64,000 nucleotides of DNA, from positions 16,824,018 through 16,888,017 of the forward strand of contig NC_088301.1 in NCBI RefSeq assembly GCF_032854445.1, in the 5' to 3' direction. Both the position numbers and the translations under genes were made by a program. Under the pieces are notes generated by a model, which had not been told where the DNA came from, did no database searches, and saw only the letters and a program-made list of their open reading frames with translations. The DNA is from Liolophura sinensis (taxonomy: Eukaryota > Mollusca > Polyplacophora > Chitonida > Chitonidae). Positions 11,031 to 21,520 of this stretch are shown here, piece after piece. Position 1 is the stretch's first letter; each line of letters opens with the position of its first letter.

Positions 11031-12069
11031 GTGAAGACAAAATGGTCGAGCCAGTAACACAGGAGAGATATACCATTATTAAATGTAACTCTTGTATGTG
11101 CACAGCTTGATTTTACACAAGTAATGTGCAAATGTGTGATAATGTGCAATACATTTGCCTTATATTCGGTTATATACAATTATTGCTATGGTCTCATATG
11201 AACTAAACACATTCAATCGAAAAAAAATTGATATCATTTAAGAGAAGATTTTCTGTAGGCTTTAGATGCTTAAAATCATTAAATTACCAATACTATGACA
11301 ACGGAGATTGTTAACTTAACAGAAAGAACTATGAGATGTTCTGCATGAAACGTGTTTCCAAACTGAGAATTTTCTTGCCCAACTCGTTCTTGCCATTGCG
11401 AACATTGTCAAGAGATGGGTCAAAGATGCCATATATCTTGGTGTAGGTACGTTTTATGGTGGAGCGCCATGTTCGGTGTATTTTGCGAAGCAGGACCATC
11501 AACTTTGTGATCTTTGGAGCCCCTTAACTACAAGCAGACTGTGCCATGGCTTGAGGGACAGACTGGTGGACTCATTGACATTTAGATGTAAACCACAAGA
11601 CTGGTAGTGAGATGAGAGCCGTGCAACTCATACATTGTAGACATGTAGATATTTAAATGCTTTGGATTCAAGCAAACGCTTTAACTTGGTATAATTGTGA
11701 AAATATTTTGTCGACAACATTGCAAAATGTACTCGTAATTGGAAGAATGGAAAAGGCAGAATGTGTTAACTGGTTACTGCGTTAAAATAGCTTTATTCCT
11801 GCAAGTATTCTACTACGCCACCAACTTTACATATGGAAGGTAAGTTCACAGTTATATGCAAGACTGCCACGATATACTCATTCAACAACTGCACAAATAT
11901 AAATATTTTGTTCTGGCATTTTCGAATAAATGGTCTTTTACTATTCATGGTAGAAGAGCAGCTTTTTGTCGATGAGCAGACAAAAATGATTTAATCACTA
12001 ACGTGTTTTCAAGGTAACTGACGGAGGAAGGGTCAAAATGAAGGTTGGCAACCTCAGGAACGGATTTGT
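11031..12069. other. No gene recognised
   Basis: Lies between the terminal-exon block and the Tc1 remnant, so if the minus-strand gene was once intact this would be intronic. No repeat family was recognised. Confidence 0.45.
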
Positions 12070-12628
12070 TCAGCAATAGTATCGATGGTTTCTGTGAATC
12101 TTCGTCTCAGTGAAGTCACCAGAGGAGGAAGGAATGCTTGCGGAATCTCCTGGATAGGTGTCTAGCCATTGCCTGAACGTTCTGGGGCCCGCGTCCCTGC
12201 GACGAGTATTGCCCTGCTGAAAAGTGACCCCGTGGCAGTGACTCTGGGGGAAAGGAACGAAAACGGGCTGACATATCTGGTTTCGGTAGCATGCAACACG
12301 TAAGTTATCGTCAGTAATAACAATGGGTGTCATTTCTTGCGATTTTTGGGGTTATGCGACAATGGTCTAGAATGATTCGGTCGGTTTGTCCGGCTGCTTG
12401 GCGCCTGTTTCTCAGGTATGTCAAACGAATCCACCGGTCTTGTCCAGGCGTCGTTACCGGTAGACGTCCAGAGCGCGGACGATCCCATACGTTCTGGAAA
12501 ATTCTCTCGCGTCGGGCAAGCGCTGCTATGGTGTTTCTTTGACAATGCATCTGCCACGCGACCTCATTTTGCTTTATGCCAATCATGCTAACCGCGTGAT
12601 CATGTTCGTTTAACGTCATTCTTGGCAT
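12070..12628 (-). mobile_element. Tc1-like transposase remnant, internally deleted
   Basis: Minus-strand remnant in two overlapping frames. The frame at 12311-12628 (105 codons) opens MPRMTLNE and carries the paired-like helix-turn-helix region, then DRPRSGR and TTPGQDRWIRLTYLRNR, as in the N-terminus of Tc1/IS630-type transposases. The frame at 12070-12333 resumes much later in the protein, at TPIVITDDNLRVACYRNQI, and reaches the second catalytic Asp region (QQGNTR where families have QDNAR). The central part, including the first catalytic Asp, is missing, the frame is shifted and the second Asp reads Gly. It is not functional. No terminal inverted repeats were recognised. Confidence 0.85.
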
Positions 12629-12871
12629 GACGTCATAATGCCTTTAACACAGAATGGGTGAACAATGGCTATACTGTGAGTATCCCGTGACACACACCTG
12701 ACCATGCAGAGTCGAAAATTTTTCAGCACGTGACACTTTTCCGATTTCGTCCTCAGATTGTAAATACATTTAGTCAAAGTATCTAATGGGGATACGACAG
12801 CAACAGTTCGTGTTCATTCAGGTAGAGTACACCTATCTCGAACAGAAACATTCATAAGGACGCGTACTTAC

Positions 12872-13078
12872 CACAATGTTAAGTGGGTAAATTCGATTTA
12901 TCGACTTGCCAATCGCGTCTTCCTGATTCACGCACTGCCCAGGTTTAGTTTGTCCTCTGTGGGCACACGACGTAAGTCTTCTGCCGTGTCCATCCCAAAG
13001 CCACTCAGCGCTGACTTTGTGGTCTTTCAAGCCCAAATAGGCCTTAAACATTAGGTTTCCGTTATCAAGTGTGGTCGC
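12872..13078 (-). CDS. Candidate 69-codon internal exon of an unrecognised gene
   Basis: Minus-strand block bounded by acceptor cttttag (AG at 13080-13079) and donor GTAAGT (from 12871). It is exactly 207 nt, a phase 0/0 exon open throughout. It reads ATTLDNGNLMFKAYLGLKDH, then EWLWDGHG, a Cys, a second Cys, and ends INRIYPLNIV. A diverged copy at 57849-58057 preserves NLMYKAYLDLKD, EWL, SCAPRG and EAIGKAMNR, so the reading frame seems to have been under selection before that copy decayed. The WLWDG stretch is faintly like C-type lectin folds, but I would not assign that. It is partial: the flanking exons are uncertain or broken. Confidence 0.5.
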
Positions 13079-13239
13079 CTAAAAGCTACTTGTCCAAGCA
13101 GTGAGTGGGAAATTCCTGGTTGCAGTGGGGATAATTCTGGCTTGACTGGGGACGGAAAGTCGCATGTCCGAATAAAAGGCAGCTATTTATTAACCCCTGA
13201 GGAGCGTCTTGGGATTTGATTCACAAAATACTTTGACTA

Positions 13240-13350
13240 CGAAATTTCACGAAATCGCATAAAGCTGTGATCTGTTCCCGGATGGCCACTTATACCAGTG
13301 TGAGCATTTCCAACATCTACATAATAAAAGCCTCTAGGGGCATTACATCG
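13240..13350 (-). CDS. Possible upstream exon of the same minus-strand gene
   Basis: Upstream of the candidate exon at 12872-13078 and on the same strand. After a pyrimidine-rich acceptor (tttttttcctgtctgataag) an open stretch reads RCNAPRGFYYVDVGNAHTG and continues ISGHPGTDHSFMRFREIS to a stop at 13237-13239. A donor-like GTATAAGT occurs inside, after 13296, so the exon may be shorter. The protein is not recognised. No counterpart was seen next to the paralogous locus at 57.8 kb. Confidence 0.3.
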
Positions 13351-13499
13351 CTTATCAGACAGGAAAAAAACACATAATGTTTGTTTTTTATCTTGTTTCT
13401 TTTGTTCAGACAAATGATCTAAGTAAGAAATAAACTTTTGATTTTGGCAGAAAATTACAATGGAAATACCCTGGAAGAAAGACGAATCCACCGTTTTAG

Positions 13500-14450
13500 G
13501 ATGATGGTAATTTTAACAAAACTAAATCTCACATAAATGTGATTGCATTTCTGTTCCGTTCCAAATCGACCAAACCGTTACCTCCACACACACATATAGC
13601 ACATTCAAACAAAACGACTGCACAGACGGCAAACTTTGGAATATTTTGGTCATTTTCATTAAACCAACCAAACTGTATTTTTCCGTTAAACTTTGACATC
13701 TTGTCCCGTTATTACGGGATTCATTGGACGTGACTGGTTTTCTCTCTCAATTATGTTGTTTATTTTATTTTATTGAAAAAAAAATGCAACCACTATTTAT
13801 TTGTAAGAGATAAGCATGGCTATCAGAGGGCAAGATGCCAACGCCAAAAAAAAAAAAACAAGTTTTAGGTGCTGTCTATCTGATCTCTGCTTTCGAGGGT
13901 AAAGAATCAACAGTGTGTTAGAATTTACAATCTGTACGTTGGGCAGTTGACCGATCACCGCTGTCAGTCAAAATAATCTGACAGACACAAACTGCCAGAC
14001 AAAATGCTGTCAATTACAAACCTTGATTATTGCTGGTTGTTATATTCAATTTGGTGTGTCGACCTGTCAATAACCCTGAGCCTTTATTACGTCACTGCAT
14101 ATTTACACCGATGCATTCCGGGAAAATTCAGGTTTTCCAGGCGCCATTGTAGTTAATGATTTTTTTGTAACGACTAATATATTAACATTGATACCACCTT
14201 GTTACATGTGTTTTTTTCTTGTTGGAGTAGAAGTAACAAGATTGATTCAATTCGTCTTCCTCTCTATAAATATATTACTTTATTTTATATTTCAGTGGGC
14301 TTCAGCGCAATATTTAAGACTCTCTGTAGGCGGATGAACCCAGACTACAGGGAGTTCTGCTCCATGATGAGTTGCTGAGCTTTCAAACATTTGTCGTGGA
14401 TATGTATGTTACTGTATGTGCATGTATTGAAAACGGTTAATCTCTAACTG
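13500..14450. other. No gene recognised
   Basis: AT-rich sequence with short homopolymer runs (poly-A near 13845). A slightly GC-richer patch with 'ttacgtcac' at 14088-14096 and 'ggcgccattg' near 14140 could be regulatory, but nothing else supports that. Confidence 0.4.
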
Positions 14451-14451
14451 T

Positions 14452-14630
14452 TGATCTCATGTTCGTCATATTCATAGTGCTGCCTCACTGCTACGTCATG
14501 CCGGCAACACGAATCACGACATCCCGCCTAGCTTCATTATACCGGCACCAGGCCGACCAGTACTTGGCCTATCGCTGTGGTGCTGGGTAGTAGGCGATGT
14601 AGTGCTAAGATTACCAATGATAAAATCTTA
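14452..14630 (-). repeat. Diverged SINE related to the CACTCAC-tailed family
   Basis: Contains 'tcatagtgctgcctcactgc', 'acgtcatgccggcaacacg', 'cattataccggcacc', 'gaccagtacttggcctatc' and 'gctgggtagtagg', a SINE body type from memory common in molluscs. The head and tail are not clear. Confidence 0.55.
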
Positions 14631-15535
14631 GTTGTGATTCATTTCTTTATTGAGTGAGACAGGCATTCCATCCATTAGTCCTGCCCTATTACAGCCGATC
14701 ACGAACGTGATGTACGACCACCTAAATAACCGACACGCCTTTATGGTTGTAATATATGGTTCGCTATACCAAGCTGACCATGGCTCTCCAGATGGGCATA
14801 TGTAGATCTAGAATAATAGCCTGTGTTCCATGGCCAATTTAAATCTAACGCGGAATATTTTTTAAATCAACACTTGTAATGAGAAAATGCCCAGGAAACC
14901 TCAGTACTAATGTCGGACTTGACGCTTATATCAACCCATTATTTCGATCGACAAACGTTAAATTATCGCAATTTCTTCATTGGGAACTACTGTCCACAGC
15001 AAAAGTATAACCAGACAGGTAGAAACTTTAATGCTCGACCATTGACAGCAGTTGAGTTGTGTTGGACAAAATAATACTTAAACGTGAAGCTTTGGTTTGT
15101 TGTGTTGGTCTCTCACATGGTATATGCTTAATTATTCATTGGTTTATTGCCAAGATCAGCTTCTCTGATTGGTCGAAATTGCACGTGACTAATGTTTGTA
15201 GCATGTCATCTTCGCGGAATTGTAGAGTAATACTCTCAGAATAAGTATTGCCCGTCAGGTGATGAGTCACATCAACTCAAGTTTTCTACATGTCTTTTCT
15301 CTTCTTCTCTATGTTGTCATGGAAACACAATCCCATTGAAATCTGTCAAATTCCATGCTCATAAAATGCAGTCTTATCTTAGCTTCCAGACAAAGGGCTT
15401 TAGTGCATGTACATACTGTCAGACAACGTCCACTTGGGACACAAGTCCTGCTTTCTCACATGTTAACGGTGGATAAATTCGTCAAATCGTCCTCTTACTC
15501 CAGCGATTGTATATGCATAGACGTCTAGATGTCGA
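14631..15535. other. No gene or repeat recognised
   Basis: Only a chance open frame of 61 codons near 15.1 kb. Nothing else stands out. Confidence 0.45.
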
Positions 15536-15537
15536 GA

Positions 15538-16027
15538 GCGACTTTTAGTATACAAGCCGTCAACCACAATCGACTTTCGGAAGGCCGATTGTCAAAACAA
15601 CGTATAGCACAATCCACCAAAGAACTAAAAAGTATATCCTGTGAGAACGTACTTGGAAACGTCTGCCAGCAGTCGGATGATTGTGGATTTCCCCCGGGCT
15701 CTCCGTTTTCTCACAACATAATGCTGGCCACCATTGTGAAAGTGAAATGCTCTTGAGTACTACGTAAACATCAATAACATAATTTTAAAAATGATGATGG
15801 TGAGATGAAGGGAGTGTTCAAGGCGAATGAATTAGATCAGTATCCTAAACAGTTTACCATGCTACTCATTCATAAGTTGCTGTTAACTAAAATACCCATC
15901 TCGGTTACGCTGTGATTGCAACTGTGCATACATCCAACGTGACAATCTTGTTCAACATGATGAGTATACACGCCCTTTCCCCGGGTTAAACTAGACTAGA
16001 AGCAATCAGATAACTGCCAGAGATTAC
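15538..16027 (-). mobile_element. Retroelement 3'-UTR fragment, interrupted by a SINE
   Basis: Begins with the family terminus ('acaagccgtcaaccac', 'caccaaagaactaaaaagtatat'). It is interrupted by a SINE at 15652-15785 and resumes with 'ggcgaatgaattagatcag', 'gattgcaactgtgcatacatccaacgtgac' type sequence and 'ccccgggttaaac' to 16027. The part beyond, which would encode RT, is absent. Confidence 0.75.
15652..15785 (+). repeat. SINE 3' half (AAATAAAT family) nested in retroelement
   Basis: 'gtctgccagcagtcggatg', 'cccccgggctctcc', 'cataatgctggccacc', 'gctcttgagtac'. The head is missing and the tail is degenerate. It lies within the retroelement 3' UTR at 15538-16027. Confidence 0.75.
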
Positions 16028-16342
16028 AGTCGGCCAGTATTTATATGCGAGAATAAGGTACACATCTAGGTAAAATTGAGTCCTGTAATGTTGGAGCCAC
16101 GAATGAACGACTCCAGTCATTCTGATAAAGTCTGTTCACCACAAAGAGGTACGCTACTACTATGACAAAAGACAAACTATCTTTTCATAATGGACAGGAA
16201 CAACTTATAACAACTGTGAATCGACAAAACATAAGTACTCTTTTTGTCAAGGAGAGAGGTAAAGCCAAGTCACGTGTTTGGCAATGAATTTTGTTGTCCG
16301 CATGCTTTTGGAGTTGTTGCAATGCGATTAACCTAAGTTATA

Positions 16343-16485
16343 TTTATTTATTTATTTGATACGCCGTACTCAAGAATATTTCACTTATACGATGGCGGCC
16401 AGCATTATGGTGGAAGGAAACCGGGCACAGCCTGGGGGAAACCAACGATCATCCGCAGGTTTCTGACAGACCTTCCCACTTACGG
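16343..16485 (-). repeat. SINE (AAATAAAT family), 5'-truncated, with target-site duplication
   Basis: The tail and body are near consensus, but the copy stops at 'acggcc' and lacks the tRNA-derived head. It is flanked by cctaagttata at 16332-16342 and 16486-16496, an exact 11-bp duplication. The truncation therefore happened at insertion, not later. Confidence 0.9.
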
Positions 16486-16965
16486 CCTAAGTTATACGAT
16501 CCTTACAGTTATTCACAGAAGACACGGTAATGTCAAAATAGAACTAAAGCAGATCAAAGGAACGAGTAGTAAATAAGTGGTTAAGGTGTCTGTTTGTCAA
16601 TCTCTGGGACACACCCCGTCCCTCCCATACACATGGCACTTGTCGATTCTCCTACTTTGCGAAGCGTTGTCAACAAGCGACAGACGACGCTTGTTTGGCC
16701 ATTGGCGCTGTGCAATGTTTGAGACCACATGTTTTCCGTCAATACAGTGTGTATATAATGGAATGTTTGTTATATGTGGAAAATCTCGTCAGTATCTTGC
16801 CAATGGTCCGTTTTTAACTTCAACTAGTAAACTAATTACCGTCGTAAAAATGTTCGCGATTTGTCTTAAAGAACATTCAGATAAATAAATAAGTAATTAA
16901 GTACTGCAGAAGTAAAAGAAACTTGTCTTATAGGACAGAGTTGCTTACATCACAGACTAGTTGTA

Positions 16966-17036
16966 TATGGCCGCTCTCTTGTTAGTGAAATACTCTTGAG
17001 TGCGTCGTAACACAACGATCAAATAAATAAATAAAT
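16966..17036 (+). repeat. SINE 3' fragment (AAATAAAT family)
   Basis: 'gtgaaatactcttgagtgcg', then 'aacacaacgatcaaataaataaataaat'. Only the tail region is present. Confidence 0.7.
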
Positions 17037-17039
17037 GCA

Positions 17040-20000
17040 CACGACTACCTTTGGAAAGCAGCTTTGCAGAAGTGTGCTAGTGAGGCTGATCTTACAGCAA
17101 ATTACATCTAGGACATGTTTCTCCTCAACAGAAACTTAAAACAGGCTATGAGTCTACGTTCTTAAAATTTGGACGGCGGACACTGTGTTTCTACACAAAA
17201 TCGTCCATTTTCTTGCAGAAACTAATACTATACCTGTATGCATGAATCGACAGTTGTTTCGTGCCAAATCGAAAGTAAATTACGTGGTATGTGGTTATGG
17301 GAAGTAAGACAGTGAGCAGTACACTGCAAATATTAACGACGCATGACATGTATTTATAAAAAAAAAACACGCAGTAATGTGCAAACTCCTTGCTGTATTC
17401 ATTAGAACACAGACGTCTTATCCATATATGTGTTATATATATATATATGATGGGACTATACACGCATACGTATTTGTTAAAGCATAGGCTGACTTCCTTT
17501 TTATAACATTGACGTTTTCAGTAAATCATGTCCAACGATTTCTGTAAACCGATAAGTTTGATGTTTTACAGAAAACATGTGGCGTGTTTACTAGAGTGGT
17601 CAAATAGCAGCTTTTATTTTAACATGTACATGCCTGTCAGTTTTTCCTGTGTGAAAAACAGGTGCATAGACATTTATAGTGTTCGGGAATTATTTGAACT
17701 TTATAAGTTAGCGTATAAAAGGCAAATCCCGTCTGTAAAGCACGTACAGGTCTAGTAAGGAGACGAGAACTTGGCCTCTAACTTAAAAGAGAGAAGAACA
17801 ATACACTATGGCCCATATAGCGTGTATTTGATAGCAAAACTTTTGCGATTTGAGTTTTTAATTATTGATTTCAAATAAGGTTGCCCATTAAATCACGGAC
17901 CTTTAACTCAACGTAAGTGTTTATGACTGATGGCATCGTTTAATATCGTTATTAACGCTAATATAAAGATATTTACATTTAAAGATATTTAAAAAAAAAT
18001 CAGTCACCATTGTTTCTTCAAAGTATATATACGTACTAACCCCAAAGTTAAGCATATATAAATTTAAAAACCATTAAACCCTGCTGTGATGGAAAACAGA
18101 TATTTTCATTTTTCTGGAATTTTATTATCCGCAAACATCTTCATCTGTTTTCTTTGACTGTGTTTAATGATCTTTCATCTAACATATAGGCCTACATGCA
18201 TCTCGGGTTATGGTAGTGCATTCTAGTAATGTTGTATACTTCACAAACAAATAGCAAAGTCTTCAAGAGAATTTTTTCCAATCTCTGGTAAGAAATCTAA
18301 TCGATCTATTATACATCATAAGTACATCATAATACATCATAATACATCATAAAACAAAAACTGTTTGTTCCATTCAAGGAAATATTGTTTTGTTCTACAG
18401 TCTTCCAATTTTTTTTTTACCAGCTGTGTCAGTGTTAATGCATACCATTGTTGACATTCTGCATTTCCCTGGACTCTTGGATAAGTGGGGTACATATACG
18501 AGACTACAGATTGAAAATTCAACTCTAGACTAATAACATTAGTGTAAAGCAAGGACAACGTCGTATTTTGTATTGCGACAACGGACAGCTACGGGAAGGA
18601 TCAAATGGAATTTTATTTGACACAACGGCTTTTGCTCCGTAAAGGAAATAAAATAAGATTATTTTTCATTTGTGCTCAGATACGCTCTGAGTGGTTGTAC
18701 GACGGCGAATAATCTTTACTAAATGCATGCAATCCAATTATTCCACATATTTGTGGATCAATACCGAGATATGCAAAAAGTTCTGACAGAATAATGAAAA
18801 CAAGCAAATATCGCATAATCGGGAAGTAAAACGATTAACTTGCATATAGATAACACATTTTCCGAGATAATCCTCTCGATGGAATTGATAGAAGAAACAA
18901 TAAAATATTCACCAAAAGAAATTTAAAGATGTAAACTGATTTCAAAGATACAAAATGACAGTTTGAAGATGCTCATGAACACTTTTTAGAATGCATATGC
19001 AATTAATGCGATCCATGCATTAGTTGCATAGAGAGGGAGATGAGTCCAAGTAACATGGACGAAGTAAAGGCAGACATAAAGATGACATTCGGATTGATGG
19101 AAATTAAATTTCTTGAACGTGTTCACGTCAATTTTGCATGCCAATAGCATCTCGGTAAGGTTTTGCAGTTGAATTTATCCTGAGAAGATTTCTTATTGTA
19201 CTTCCCGAAATGTGGCAATATAACACCAACTAGAGATTTAAAACTCCTGGCAGCTGTTGTTCATGAATACAAAAACATTGCAACTGTAATGTCGTATGAA
19301 TTATTTCCGTTCATTTCCCAAACGTGCGTTCAGCTTTTCTCTTTTTCAGATGACTTACATCACAAAGCCAAGGCATCAAAGGACGTTTAAAATTATAACA
19401 GGTGATAAAAGATCTGTAAAATAAAATAGGATAAAATCGTGTAATTAGCTGAGTTTAATTTATACTTTGGCAATCGTGTGTAAAAAAATTTGATTTTTTT
19501 TACCTAAAATCTGCTGGCCTGTAGGTAATGTTGATCAGTATGATCTGTTAGGTTCAGAGCTTAGAATTCACTTGACAAAGTTTTCGGAAAAAGTCATCAC
19601 TGTACGACACTGGGATTCGAAAGATCACGATGAAAATTACACAAAAAGCAAACGCTATCGTTGTGTTTGATGTTTTGAAACATCAATAAAATAGAAAAAA
19701 TAGCGCTGAAAAACAGCGAGATAAGTATGGCAGTATCTTAACGCGTTCCTGTATGAACTGCCTTAGACGTTTTATTCTGGATTTGGGTAGGCGGCAAACA
19801 ACACTGCTCCAGGCATTTTGGCGCTACACGGAAAACGTTGCTCTTTTTTTTTGCCGGGAAGAGAGCCGCATAACTTTATACTTGCGCATTGTCTGTGAAG
19901 CTCAAGCTTATAAAGTGGGATCATTTTTGTCTCAGTATTTAGTTTACTTCGGTTTTAGGCCATGTATTAAAAAAAAACATGTCTGCTGTTCCTTCTGTGA

Positions 20001-21510
20001 AGACGACCAGATATATGGAAGGAACAGCGAAAACAAATCCTCTAAACAATGGTCACTCGGCCCTTGTTTAGAACCGAGCAATGTTGACTTTCGATATTCG
20101 ATATTCTATACTATGTCTTAAAGTTCGCTACATAACGAGGCGAACGAACTGGTCCGTTTGGGAACTGCCTTGCACGAGCAAGGGCAGTGACTTCAGCTAC
20201 AGAATGTCAGGAAGCTGACGGGTAGTATGAGGAGAAGGATTCCAATCATTTCGTGTTTTTCATTAGCCAAATGATCACACGGTTCACAACCAATCACATT
20301 TTACACTCTTTGGATAAAGAAGAACATTAATCTCATGTATACAAAATTGCCACAGTGAAAACAGGGGGTGCTTCATTAAGTTTTTTGTGTATAGTTTTTT
20401 GCATGAGCATTTTGTGTATTTGCCCTTAAATTGTTCCCTACCTGCATGAACAATCCGCGTAAAACTTTGACAGTTACAGATGTCAAGCAACTCACTGTCA
20501 GCTGTCGTTTATGGCCAAAAATTAATCATGGTCTAAATGACTTTTCGAGAAGCTTTACTAGCATAACTGAGACTGGAACCATCTGTCTGTATTATTTGGG
20601 TTGGAATCAATATCAGCATAGTATCCATTATGGAGGTTCGATTATCTGTAAATAGACCTTAAAGTAGTTAAAATAGTGGAGCTTGGAGTTAAATATGTAT
20701 TACATGATATATGTTTTAGAGGACAGGATCAGTTTTCTGTACCACTATTCTCGGAATTAGTAAAACTTAGTTCTCGGTACAATATTGCTTGGAACTAGCT
20801 ATATGTATAATTCTATAGACTGCTACCATGATTTATTCCTCACGAGTATCATTTGGTGTTTTCTGTAATGCTGCGGAGATTTTCAACGTTTTTTGAGTCT
20901 GCGAAGGTCGGGTATTGGAGTAATTCATCGGAGTGGACCTTGAGAGGCGGACCCCGTATTACAGGGTACCTCTCCAGCACCGCATCCTTGCGGGTGATAT
21001 CTCTTCTTCTGTAAAGCTGAAGACTCTCAACAAGAGACTGGCTGTTTAAGTACGGCGGAACGTCCTACGTCGTTACTGTATAGCAATTCTGAAGCAGTTT
21101 TTACACATGCATTTACGAGTAGCCCCAGGTGCGCCGCGTTTGCTTAATCAATTAATATTAAGTTGCCAATACCAGCTGGCATCATCTTGCAAGTCCAGGC
21201 AACTGGTTATTGGACACCAAATGCTACATACAAATCTGTGAGAACCATTTTTGTCCATGTTTGTTCGAAGATTTTGTTAGCTCCCATTCTGCAACCATAT
21301 CCGTCTTAAATAATACTGATCAACACTTGTTATTAACAGTAAACAATAACATTCTGAAATTCATCTGTTTTATGCTGCTATATTTGCTGTGCTAAACTCA
21401 CATCGGTATGTACCATAGTACGGTGACTCTTGTATTGTGGGCTTTGATAGAGACACAGACAGCAACACAGAAACTCCACTCAAGAATTAATTAAGGCCTG
21501 TTCCGTCTTG
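17040..21510. other. Longest stretch with no gene or known repeat
   Basis: About 4.5 kb of AT-rich sequence. The largest open frame is 122 codons (19753-20121, plus), with no recognisable motif and a poly-T and poly-A encoded core, so it is probably chance. A short tandem array of 'atacatcata' lies at 18309-18352, and a short (TA)n run near 17432-17447. No SINE or retroelement fragment was recognised, which contrasts with both flanks. Confidence 0.5.
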
Positions 21511-21520
21511 GGATCAAAAG

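Noticed and set aside
14080-14165. Possible promoter with 'ttacgtcac' and 'ggcgccattg'
   Set aside because: Single short motifs with no supported downstream exon.
19753-20121. 122-codon open frame
   Set aside because: It depends on poly-T and poly-A runs for part of its length, and no motif was recognised.
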